The position numbers and the translations under genes are program-made. The notes below the pieces were generated by a model that ran no database searches, was not told the DNA's origin, and saw only the letters and a program-made list of their open reading frames with translations. 33,618 bases of DNA, taken from Methylococcaceae bacterium. GTDB lineage: Bacteria > Pseudomonadota > Gammaproteobacteria > Methylococcales > Methylomonadaceae. This document shows positions 1 to 7,300 of this stretch, one piece after another (the stretch's first letter is position 1; each line of letters begins with the position of its first letter). Where the stretch lies: contig OMIH01000075.1 in assembly GCA_900299045.1 (NCBI GenBank), forward strand, positions 1 to 33,618, in the 5' to 3' direction.

Positions 1-1
1 A

Positions 2-1240
2 GACAGGATTGAAGGGGCAATCGAAACAGGCAAAACCTATAACGAGGGGGAGTTTAACCGTACCATTGAAATTCAAGAACGTGAACGCAACCGTGTTGAA
101 TTGTTTATGTCGCGCATCAATCAGAAAGAAAAAACGCTGGTCTTTTGTGCTAATCAAGAACACGCCCTATTGGTACGCGATTTAATCAATCAAATCAAAC
201 ACAGTAAAGACCCGAATTATTGTCATCGTGTCACAGCAAATGATGGCGCGTTAGGTGAGCAATTTTTGCGCGATTTCCAAGACAATGAAAAAACAATCCC
301 GACCATTCTAACTACATCGCAAAAATTATCGACAGGGGTTGATGCACGTAACGTTCGCAACATTGTGTTAATGCGTCCTGTTAATTCGATGATTGAATTC
401 AAACAAATCATTGGGAGAGGTACAAGGCTTTATGAGGGCAAAGATTATTTCACCATTTACGATTTTGTCAAAGCACATCATCATTTTCAAGATGCTGAAT
501 GGGATGGTGAGCCAGAGCCTGACACTTGCCAAAAATGTGGTCAATATCCTTGTGAATGTGCAAAACAGCCGCCTAAATCTTGCCAAAAATGTGAGCAAAT
601 GCCGTGTGAATGTGAAAAAAATCCTTGTAGAAAATGTGAACAGTCCCCGTGTATTTGCGATAAAAAAGTCAAAGTTAAGCTAGCAGATGGCAAAGAACGA
701 TACATTCAGTACCGTATTGCAACGACTTTTTGGCATCCTGATGGAACACCAATGACAGGACAGCAATTTATTGAAGAACTATTTGGACAATTACCTGTCT
801 TTTTCAAAAATGAGGATGAATTACGCCAGTTGTGGAGTGAGCCGAGTACGCGTCTAAAATTGCTTGATGGTCTAGCAGATAAAGGTTTTGGTAAAGCGCA
901 ATTAACCGAAATGCAAAATTTGATTGATGCCGAAAAAAGTGATTTGTTTGATGTGTTAGCGCACGTTGCTTATGCCTTGCCGCCACTTACCCGCGAAGAA
1001 CGCGCCAGCAAAGCGAAAATTGTCCTTAGTACACATTTCAATACTAAGCAAAAAGTATTTTTAGATTTCGTGTTATCGCATTACGTCAGTATTGGTGTGG
1101 AAGAACTCGAGCCGTCAAAACTCACACCACTGCTACGATTGAAATATAATGATTCGATTGCGGATGCGATTGCTGATTTAGGCAAACCGGCTGAAATTAG
1201 TGAAGCGTTTAATGGGTTTCAGCGGTTTTTGTATGGGTGA
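2..1240 (+). CDS. hsdR: Type I restriction enzyme R subunit, C-terminal part (partial at left edge)
   Basis: This is the C-terminal part of the ATP-dependent translocase/nuclease subunit of a type I restriction-modification enzyme. The frame is open from base 2, so the N-terminal nuclease domain and first helicase domain lie outside the window. Visible helicase motifs are KTLVFCANQEHALLVRDLIN (motif IV region), TILTTSQKLSTGVDARNVRN (motif V) and QIIGRGTRLYEGKDYFTIYD (motif VI), all typical of HsdR. After the helicase, at bases 527-661, come three tandem CxxC-x4-CxC units (12 cysteines in 44 residues), then the helical C-terminal domain that docks on the methylase. Neither hsdM nor hsdS is in the window; they would be upstream. 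The gene ends at a TGA followed by two terminators. The family call is secure; the specificity cannot be known. Confidence 0.93.
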   Translation, partial: DRIEGAIETGKTYNEGEFNRTIEIQERERNRVELFMSRINQKEKTLVFCANQEHALLVRDLINQIKHSKDPNYCHRVTANDGALGEQFLRDFQDNEKTIPTILTTSQKLSTGVDARNVRNIVLMRPVNSMIEFKQIIGRGTRLYEGKDYFTIYDFVKAHHHFQDAEWDGEPEPDTCQKCGQYPCECAKQPPKSCQKCEQMPCECEKNPCRKCEQSPCICDKKVKVKLADGKERYIQYRIATTFWHPDGTPMTGQQFIEELFGQLPVFFKNEDELRQLWSEPSTRLKLLDGLADKGFGKAQLTEMQNLIDAEKSDLFDVLAHVAYALPPLTREERASKAKIVLSTHFNTKQKVFLDFVLSHYVSIGVEELEPSKLTPLLRLKYNDSIADAIADLGKPAEISEAFNGFQRFLYG

Positions 1241-1325
1241 TGTTTAAATTACAGACGAAGATTGGCATGATTCAAAATCGGTTGCCACGACAAATCACGT
1301 AATGTTGTGACTCAACGCCGTTTTT

Positions 1326-1362
1326 GATTGCGTGTCCGAACCAGTTAACGCAATCGTTTTTT
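1326..1362 (+). terminator. Intrinsic terminator after hsdR
   Basis: An 8-bp stem, GATTGCGT (1326-1333) pairing with ACGCAATC (1348-1355), encloses a 14-nt loop and is followed by G and six T (1357-1362). The orientation fits termination of rightward hsdR transcription, whose stop codon is about 85 bases upstream. The stem is only moderately GC-rich. Confidence 0.5.
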
Positions 1363-1380
1363 GACTCTATAACACCCACA

Positions 1381-1407
1381 AAAAAGGACGCCAAAGCGTC
1401 CTTTTTT
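1381..1407. terminator. Bidirectional intrinsic terminator between hsdR and the DUF2490 gene
   Basis: A perfect 11-bp stem, AAAAAGGACGC (1381-1391) pairing with GCGTCCTTTTT (1396-1406), has a 4-base CAAA loop, with A tracts on the left and T tracts on the right. Both strands therefore read as a GC-rich hairpin followed by U's. It lies between two convergent transcription units, hsdR (+) and the sulP-hyf-DUF2490 operon (-), and probably ends both. Confidence 0.88.
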
Positions 1408-1429
1408 ACATCAAACACGGTGGAGTGCT

Positions 1430-2125
1430 TTAATAATTCAAAAACAAATTCACCGATAAAATATGATCTTGACGATCTGGGGCGTTGGCTTTGCGAATAT
1501 ATTGATTCATATAGCCCACTTCGGTTTTGATATTTTGATTGAAATTGTAACCAACCCCTGCAAAAGCACGGTTTTGATCAAAACCGTCATCCGCACCATA
1601 ATTGGTTTTATTGATGTTGGCGAAGTATTCGTCTGAAGCCACTAAACTAAAATCATAAGCAACCGGCACAGAGGCTTTAAACATTTGTCTAAAACGCCAA
1701 CCTACATCACTGCCCGTTTGCATAAAACGCTGTTCAAAACGACTGCGGCTTGTCACTGTCACGCCAGCAAATTTATCGCTCCAAAGCACTTGCTGCCAAA
1801 TACGATGTTCGTCGAATTCTTTTTTTGCAAAGGGTTCATCTGTTGGCACAAATGCGTAACCTAACCATACGCTGACTTTTTCAGCCACAGCGTAACCCAA
1901 ACCGGCACGAAGCATACCTTGAGAAACTTGCGAGGTATCATTACCAAAACGCCCCTGCCCTTCAAGCCAATATTTCATTTTTTGCAAATCGGGACTGATA
2001 ATACCTAAACTGCCCGTTGCGGTAACGTTTCCCCACGTTTGAAAATCTTCTACTGTTTTGGCGTGTCCGACGCAAGGCATCAGCATACTTGCCAATAAAA
2101 CCGTATTGAGCATTTTCTTTTTCAT
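1430..2125 (-). CDS. DUF2490 family outer-membrane beta-barrel protein
   Basis: This 231-residue protein has a clear Sec signal peptide: MKKK, a hydrophobic core LNTVLLASMLMP, then CVGHA before KTVEDF. The mature part is a run of alternating amphipathic strands and ends in LFLNY, an aromatic C-terminal beta signal expected for insertion by the BAM machinery. The size, the TWGN motif near the mature N-terminus and the later SRSRFEQRF segment match the DUF2490 family, whose function is unknown. The start is taken at 2125, not at the in-frame Met at 2185, because only this start gives a signal peptide. The ATG lies 2 nt after the hyfI stop, so the gene is the last member of the sulP-hyf operon and is probably translationally coupled. 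A role as an outer-membrane channel for this operon's substrate is inference. Confidence 0.8.
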   Translation of the reverse strand: MKKKMLNTVLLASMLMPCVGHAKTVEDFQTWGNVTATGSLGIISPDLQKMKYWLEGQGRFGNDTSQVSQGMLRAGLGYAVAEKVSVWLGYAFVPTDEPFAKKEFDEHRIWQQVLWSDKFAGVTVTSRSRFEQRFMQTGSDVGWRFRQMFKASVPVAYDFSLVASDEYFANINKTNYGADDGFDQNRAFAGVGYNFNQNIKTEVGYMNQYIRKANAPDRQDHILSVNLFLNY

Positions 2126-2127
2126 TT

Positions 2128-2637
2128 TTATTTTTCCATCAACGTTAATAAACTCTTGAGTAAAACAAGAGGGGTTGGTGGGCAACCATTAATTGTCATA
2201 TCAACAGGAATGACATTGCTCACTGCCCCACATGAAGCATAAGACGTGCCAAACTCACCACCACAACTTGCACAATCACCCATCGCAATGACCCATTTAG
2301 GATCAGGCGTTGCATCATAAGTGCGAAGTAGCGCGGTTTGCATGTGACGTGATACCACTCCCGTGACGAGTAAAATATCTGCATGACGCGGTGATGCGAC
2401 AAAATGAATACCAAAACGCTCCACATCATAAAAGGGATTATTGAGCGCATGAATCTCAAGCTCACAACCATTGCACGATCCCGCATCAACTTGCCGAATC
2501 GCTAAACTGCCCGAAAATTGCTTATCAATACGACGCTTGATTTCAATGCCAAGCGTGGCTAATTCTTCATCATAAGCCGCTTTGTATGTTTCGGTGACAA
2601 TACCGGTGGTTACAATCTTTTTAAATATATCAAGCAT
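2128..2637 (-). CDS. hyfI: Hydrogenase-4 / complex I NuoB-like iron-sulfur subunit (HyfI-like)
   Basis: This 169-residue protein is homologous to HyfI/HycG and NuoB, the small subunit that carries the proximal [4Fe-4S] cluster. All four expected cluster ligands are present: C55 and C58 in GSCNGCELE, C122 in MGDCASCGG and C152 in INGCPPTP. Extra cysteines are C125 and C136. The gene begins 10 nt after hyfG and is followed 2 nt later by the DUF2490 gene. The protein should sit on the cytoplasmic face next to the HyfG-like subunit. The intact cluster site contrasts with the lost Ni site in the partner, suggesting that electrons or redox sensing still matter in this complex (inference). No ferredoxin-like HyfA/HyfH subunit is encoded nearby, so the electron donor is unknown. 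Confidence 0.88.
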   Translation of the reverse strand: MLDIFKKIVTTGIVTETYKAAYDEELATLGIEIKRRIDKQFSGSLAIRQVDAGSCNGCELEIHALNNPFYDVERFGIHFVASPRHADILLVTGVVSRHMQTALLRTYDATPDPKWVIAMGDCASCGGEFGTSYASCGAVSNVIPVDMTINGCPPTPLVLLKSLLTLMEK

Positions 2638-2647
2638 TTATGCCACC

Positions 2648-4228
2648 CTAGAGATCACTACCAGAATAGGAACAATTAAACGATTTATTGCACACAGGAA
2701 AATCAGGCACGATATTATTTAATACCGCTTTTTCAAGCGGTTCCCAATTGAATTGACTTGGATCGCGTGGATAAAAACGCGAAACAGCATTGTTTCGACC
2801 AAATTCCACATACGTCATAATTTCACCGCGCCACCCTTCGACAATTCCCAAACCAAAACGGCCGTTGTCTGGAATGACCCATGACGCAAGCAAATCCCCT
2901 TCAGGCAATAACTCTAATTGAGCGATAAATTGCTCAATTAATTTGAGTGACGCATTGATTTCTTTATAGCGCACCCAAAAACGCGAAGCAATATCCCCTT
3001 GCGTTTCAATCGGCACTTTTACTTTGACGTTTTCATACGGTGCATAAGGCGCATCACGACGTACGTCAAAATCTTGCCCACTCGCCCGCCCAATAAAACC
3101 GAGTGTGCCAAATAATTCGGCTGTTTGCGGCGACAAATAACCGGCTGTATAAATACGGTCTTCCAGTGAGGAACTTAAATCCATAGCTGGAATCAGTTGC
3201 GCTAATTCCACGCGCAATTCGTTAATTTCAATTAGTATAAATTTACCTGCTACATCATTGATATCAACATTGACACCACCTGCAACGATTTTATCCATTA
3301 AAAAACGATGTCCAAACAATTCATAATTTGTACGACACCACAGCTCTTTAAGTCGCATCATCTGCATAAAAGCAAATGTAAACGCCACATCATTACAAAT
3401 CGCGCCAATATCGCCAAGATGATTCGCAATCCGCTCACGCTCGGCAAAAATGCCGCGAATTAACGTCGCGCGTCGTGGAATATGAATGCCTGCTGCTTGC
3501 TCCATTGCCATGCAAGCCGCCCATGTGTGTGCTACTGTGGTATCTCCCGACACACGCCCAGCTAGTTTTGCAAGACCTTCAGGAGTGCGACCTTCTGCAA
3601 TTTTTTCAATACCTTTATGTACATAACCAAGCCGCTCTTCTAAGTTTAAAATCAACTCACCAACGGCTTGAAAACGAAAATGCCCTGGTTCGATAATCCC
3701 CGCATGAACGGGTCCAACTGGAATTTCATAAACGCCTATGCCATGCGCCTCTACAAAGTGATAGCTGGTATCGGGTGGCGTTATCTCAGCAGGTGCGCCA
3801 GTAACAGGAAAATCATGGCGAAGTGGGTATTCATGTCGCCTCCACGCTTGATGACGTGTCCAGCCACGCGAATCGGGATGTTGCAAAAACTCAATGCCAA
3901 ATAAATCATGCGTATGGCGTTCACTGCGATTTGCCGCCGCATAAACCGTTGCTTGCGAAGGGAGTTGCGGTTTTGACCCGTTAATAGTCGTGCGAAATAA
4001 AAGATAAGTCCCTTTTCGCTCAAAACACGCATGAACATGAAATTGTTCACCGCTTTGGACAGCAAAACCCGCTGCCCAGCGCAACTGATTTGCGTTAGCT
4101 ATTTGGGCGAGTTGCTGCCAATGCGTATCATCGATTTGATACAATTCAATATGAGGTGACATTTCCGTTGATTTAACAAAAATATCCGCGTCAACAATTT
4201 GTTGCAGAAAAGTTAGTTTCCAACTCAC
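2648..4228 (-). CDS. hyfG: Hydrogenase-4-like large subunit with fused NuoC domain, lacking the [NiFe] cysteine pairs (HyfG/Ehr-like)
   Basis: This 526-residue protein has an N-terminal NuoC/30-kDa-like domain (about 1-140, with SERHTHDLFGIEF and RHEYPLRHDF) fused to a NuoD/hydrogenase large-subunit domain (about 155-526), as in HyfG/HycE. The motif that is RxCGxC in true [NiFe] hydrogenases reads RVSGDT here (225-230), so both N-terminal Ni ligands are gone. The C-terminal DPCxxC motif is also absent; the protein ends around C513-x5-C519 followed by SYSGSDL. There is no C-terminal extension of the kind a maturation protease would cleave. It therefore belongs with the energy-converting-hydrogenase-related (Ehr) proteins and should not be annotated as a working hydrogenase. 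The start overlaps the hyfF stop by 4 nt (ATGA). The family assignment is firm; its reaction is unknown. Confidence 0.88.
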   Translation of the reverse strand: MSWKLTFLQQIVDADIFVKSTEMSPHIELYQIDDTHWQQLAQIANANQLRWAAGFAVQSGEQFHVHACFERKGTYLLFRTTINGSKPQLPSQATVYAAANRSERHTHDLFGIEFLQHPDSRGWTRHQAWRRHEYPLRHDFPVTGAPAEITPPDTSYHFVEAHGIGVYEIPVGPVHAGIIEPGHFRFQAVGELILNLEERLGYVHKGIEKIAEGRTPEGLAKLAGRVSGDTTVAHTWAACMAMEQAAGIHIPRRATLIRGIFAERERIANHLGDIGAICNDVAFTFAFMQMMRLKELWCRTNYELFGHRFLMDKIVAGGVNVDINDVAGKFILIEINELRVELAQLIPAMDLSSSLEDRIYTAGYLSPQTAELFGTLGFIGRASGQDFDVRRDAPYAPYENVKVKVPIETQGDIASRFWVRYKEINASLKLIEQFIAQLELLPEGDLLASWVIPDNGRFGLGIVEGWRGEIMTYVEFGRNNAVSRFYPRDPSQFNWEPLEKAVLNNIVPDFPVCNKSFNCSYSGSDL

Positions 4229-5685
4229 AACGCACTCCCCGAAATCAATAAAGTCGCTTGGCTAAACCAGCTGCTTAAAAAACTGGGTATCGCAATCCCA
4301 AGCCATAATGCCAAGCCTAAATGCACCATGATAGGCATTAAATTTGCATTGATAGCTGTTTTATCTTCAGGTTTAGCGCCATAGACCATTGGCTGAACAT
4401 GTCGGAATAATCCCGCAAAGGCAATACCGATGCCGAGTAATAAAAAGGGCGTTAACCATGGATATTCGTGCATGGTAGCCAAAAATACTAAAAACTCGCT
4501 CGTAAAAACACCAAACGGTGGAAAACCTGCAATAGCTAACGTACCAACCAGCAATCCCCAGCCAACTTTAGGTTGTGTTTTCATGAGCCCTCGAATGCCT
4601 GTCATTTTTTGCGTCCCTGAAATTTGCGACGCATGACCCACTGTGACAAAAATAGCCGATTTCACGAGTGAATGAACCGTCATGTGTAAAAGTCCGGCAA
4701 ACGTTGCAAGTGAGCCACCTATGCCAAACGCAAAGGTCATCAGTCCTATATGTTCAATTGACGAATAACTAAACAAACGCTTAATATCTTTTTGCCGATG
4801 CAGAAATAATACCGCCACCAAAAAAGACACCAAACCAAAACCCATCATCAAATAACCCGCGATATGGGTTTGTGTTGCGCCATCAATGAGCATTTTATTG
4901 CGAATGACCGCATACAGTGCGTCATTAAGCAGTAAGCCCGATAATACAGCAGACATCGGTGTCGGTCCTTCAGAGTGCGCATCGGGTAGCCAATTATGGA
5001 GAGGAACCAATCCCATTTTTGTACCATAACCAATCAGCAAAAAGACAAATGCAATTTCTAAAATATCGGGATTGAGCTCAGTAGCGTGTTCGTGGAGAAC
5101 AGACCAAAGCAACGCATTGTCACTACCTCCAATTTGTGAGGCAGCGTAATACAGCAAAATAGTTCCAAATAACGCCTGAGCGATTCCCACACCACATAAA
5201 ATAAAATATTTCCATGCCGCTTCAATAGATTCAGGTGTGCGATACAAACTGACAAGTAAAACAGTCGTCAATGTAGCCCCTTCCATTGCCACCCACATGA
5301 TACCCATGTTATTTGTAGTCAATACCAAGTACATGGCGAGCATAAAACCTTGATACATGGAGTAATAGAGTTTTAATCGTGCTTGCGTGAGTTTACCCAG
5401 TTCGATTTCGTGTGCCATATAGGCTTCTGAAAAAAGTGACGTCGTAAACCCAACAAACGCGGTTAAAACAATTAAATAGACATTGAATGAATCAATCAAA
5501 AACGCTTTGCCACTTGATAGCAGCGTGCCTTGATTAAAAACGGTCATTGCTAAGATGATGGTAATAACCAAACTCACGCCATTGATACGCGTATTGAATT
5601 TACCCATATTTTCTTTGTGTCCGCTTAAAGCAAAAAAGACAATACTCGCTGCAGAAAGGAGTAATAAAGAATAAACCGCAATCAT
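4225..5685 (-). CDS. hyfF: Proton-pumping antiporter-like membrane subunit (HyfF-like)
   Basis: This 486-residue, multi-spanning membrane protein belongs to the NuoL/M/N-Mrp antiporter-like family (HyfF/NuoN type). Key charged residues are visible: E135 in WVAMEGATL (TM5 glutamate) and K223 in GYGTKMGLVPLHNWLPDAHS (TM7 lysine), followed by GPTPMSAVLSGLLLNDALYA. The next helix carries N and D where many paralogues have a lysine (LLLNDAL). It overlaps hyfE upstream and hyfG downstream by 4 nt each, so the chain is translationally coupled. With HyfB it makes two antiporter-like modules in the predicted complex, consistent with transmembrane H+ or Na+ movement; which ion is unknown. Confidence 0.9.
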   Translation of the reverse strand: MIAVYSLLLLSAASIVFFALSGHKENMGKFNTRINGVSLVITIILAMTVFNQGTLLSSGKAFLIDSFNVYLIVLTAFVGFTTSLFSEAYMAHEIELGKLTQARLKLYYSMYQGFMLAMYLVLTTNNMGIMWVAMEGATLTTVLLVSLYRTPESIEAAWKYFILCGVGIAQALFGTILLYYAASQIGGSDNALLWSVLHEHATELNPDILEIAFVFLLIGYGTKMGLVPLHNWLPDAHSEGPTPMSAVLSGLLLNDALYAVIRNKMLIDGATQTHIAGYLMMGFGLVSFLVAVLFLHRQKDIKRLFSYSSIEHIGLMTFAFGIGGSLATFAGLLHMTVHSLVKSAIFVTVGHASQISGTQKMTGIRGLMKTQPKVGWGLLVGTLAIAGFPPFGVFTSEFLVFLATMHEYPWLTPFLLLGIGIAFAGLFRHVQPMVYGAKPEDKTAINANLMPIMVHLGLALWLGIAIPSFLSSWFSQATLLISGSAL

Positions 5686-6359
5686 TTGTCCACCTCATGT
5701 AATTTATTCATCAAATCCACATCGAGCGAATCGATACTGATGCGAATATGCAAAAAGAAAATACCAAATAAAATCGCCGCAACCAGCACGTCAAAAGCGA
5801 CGCCAAGCTCAACAACCATAGGCATGCCATTCGTCGCCACAATGGCGGCAAAAAATAATCCGTTTTCAATCGACATAAAACCGACCACGTGGGCAACCGC
5901 TTGACGATGTGAAATCATCAAAAGCAAGCCAAGTAGAACAACCGACAAACTCACCGCTAACGCGTTGAGCATAATCATGGATGACGTATGAATAATGGGC
6001 TGCAGAACGTAATAGCTAAATACCATTAAACTCGCCCCACCTAGCATGACAGCAGTATTATTTTTGAGCGCCTCCACGTCACGGTGCATATTCATTTCCA
6101 GCACCTGTTTTTGCAACATCCATGGAATAAATATGACTTTCAATGAAAAGGTTAATACCGCTGAAATATACAAATGCGGATTATCCAAGCTATATGCAGA
6201 AAGTCCGGTTGTCAGCGTTAATAGCAAACCTTGCAGTGCAAACACAAAAATCAGTCGCAATAAGCGACCTTGCCCAAGCATTAAAAACGATGTCAATCCC
6301 ACGAGCGCAGACATCGATAAAATCGCTTGCGTGTAAAAATCTTGTGATTCGATATTCAT
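5682..6359 (-). CDS. hyfE: Hydrogenase-4 membrane subunit E-like protein (HyfE, NuoK-related)
   Basis: This 225-residue protein has about six to seven predicted membrane helices. The C-terminal part has the NuoK-like segment VVGFMSIENGLFFAA, in which the membrane-embedded glutamate is retained; this matches HyfE. The C-terminal tail is charged and cytoplasmic (DVDLMNKLHEVDK). It overlaps hyfC upstream and hyfF downstream by 4 nt each. In related complexes HyfE joins the antiporter-like subunits to the NuoH-like subunit. Confidence 0.88.
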   Translation of the reverse strand: MNIESQDFYTQAILSMSALVGLTSFLMLGQGRLLRLIFVFALQGLLLTLTTGLSAYSLDNPHLYISAVLTFSLKVIFIPWMLQKQVLEMNMHRDVEALKNNTAVMLGGASLMVFSYYVLQPIIHTSSMIMLNALAVSLSVVLLGLLLMISHRQAVAHVVGFMSIENGLFFAAIVATNGMPMVVELGVAFDVLVAAILFGIFFLHIRISIDSLDVDLMNKLHEVDK

Positions 6360-7300
6360 CGCGTTGACTCCAAAATGATATGACTCAGCATACCGAGAAC
6401 GCCTAGTAAATAAGCAAATCCCAGATATTCTTGCACGCGAAATAAGCGCATTTTTGCCACAGCCGTTTCAGCTAACGCCAAGAAAATACAGAGAAAAACA
6501 AGTTTACCTAAAATGGCTAATAGTCCATATCCCAGTGCAGATAACGTAAAACTTTCAGCAATCCCCCAAGGAAAGAAAATATTGGAAATTAACACACCAT
6601 AAAGCATCAATTTCAGTGCGCTTGCCCATTCAATTAAGGCTAAATGGCGACCGCTGTATTCTAAAATCATCGCTTCATGAATCATCGTAAGCTCTAAATG
6701 CGTGGTCGGGTTATCAACAGGAATCCGCCCCGTTTCAGCCATCGTCACCAAAATCAATGCAAATAACGCAAATACAAAAGACGGACGTAAAATAAGCCCT
6801 TCCTGCAACACATGCTCAATAGCGCCTGATAGATTTGTCGTTGAGGCTGTCATGGTTAGGGTAAAAACTGCCATCAGCATAGCCGGTTCAGCAAGCGAGG
6901 AAATCGTCATCTCACGCGAAGAACCCATCCCGCCAAATGCCGTACCAATATCCAGTCCAGCTAAAGCAAGAAAGAAACGCGCAAAAGCAAAAAAACCAAC
7001 TAATACAATCACATCGGCTTCCGCTGAGGTTGGCTGGTCAACAGCAATAAACGGAACCACCGATGCCGCTAAAATCATTGCGGTGAAAATAAGATACGGT
7101 GCCACGCAAAAGAGCCATGATGCCTCTTGTGAAATCACCGGTTGTTTATACGTTAATTTGAGTAAATCACGATAAGGTTGCAAAAATGACGGTGCACGAC
7201 GATTTTGCAGCCAACATTTACAAAATTTAAGAAATCCCATCAACAGCGGGGAAAGTGCCACAAATAAAGCCGTTTGAACCACTGCCATTAACCCATTCAT
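6356..7300 (-). CDS. hyfC: NuoH-like membrane subunit (HyfC/HycD-like)
   Basis: This 314-residue protein has about eight membrane helices and is homologous to HyfC/HycD and NuoH, the subunit linking the peripheral arm to the membrane arm. Diagnostic stretches are FGGMGSSREM (about 122-131) and AETGRIPVDNPTTHLELT (about 188-205), followed by MIHEAMILEYSG. The start is placed at the ATG at 7298-7300, which overlaps the hyfB stop by one base (TGATG) and has GGTGAG a few bases upstream. An in-frame ATG at 7315 would add five residues but has no visible ribosome binding site. It overlaps hyfE by 4 nt. The acidic residues of the H+ path region are kept, so this subunit looks functional despite the changed HyfG. 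Confidence 0.9.
   Translation of the reverse strand: MNGLMAVVQTALFVALSPLLMGFLKFCKCWLQNRRAPSFLQPYRDLLKLTYKQPVISQEASWLFCVAPYLIFTAMILAASVVPFIAVDQPTSAEADVIVLVGFFAFARFFLALAGLDIGTAFGGMGSSREMTISSLAEPAMLMAVFTLTMTASTTNLSGAIEHVLQEGLILRPSFVFALFALILVTMAETGRIPVDNPTTHLELTMIHEAMILEYSGRHLALIEWASALKLMLYGVLISNIFFPWGIAESFTLSALGYGLLAILGKLVFLCIFLALAETAVAKMRLFRVQEYLGFAYLLGVLGMLSHIILESTR

Noticed and set aside
393-683. A 96-codon frame overlapping hsdR in another phase
   Set aside because: It exists only because the Cys-rich repeat avoids stops in that phase; the protein is not family-like.
2128-4228. Annotation as a functional [NiFe] hydrogenase 4
   Set aside because: The large subunit lacks the RxCGxC and DPCxxC motifs and no ferredoxin, maturation or formate dehydrogenase genes are present.
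6702-7175. A 157-codon open frame on the plus strand within hyfC
   Set aside because: It is antisense to a well-conserved NuoH-like gene, has low-complexity Ala/Lys/Ser composition and resembles no family; it is a shadow of the real frame.
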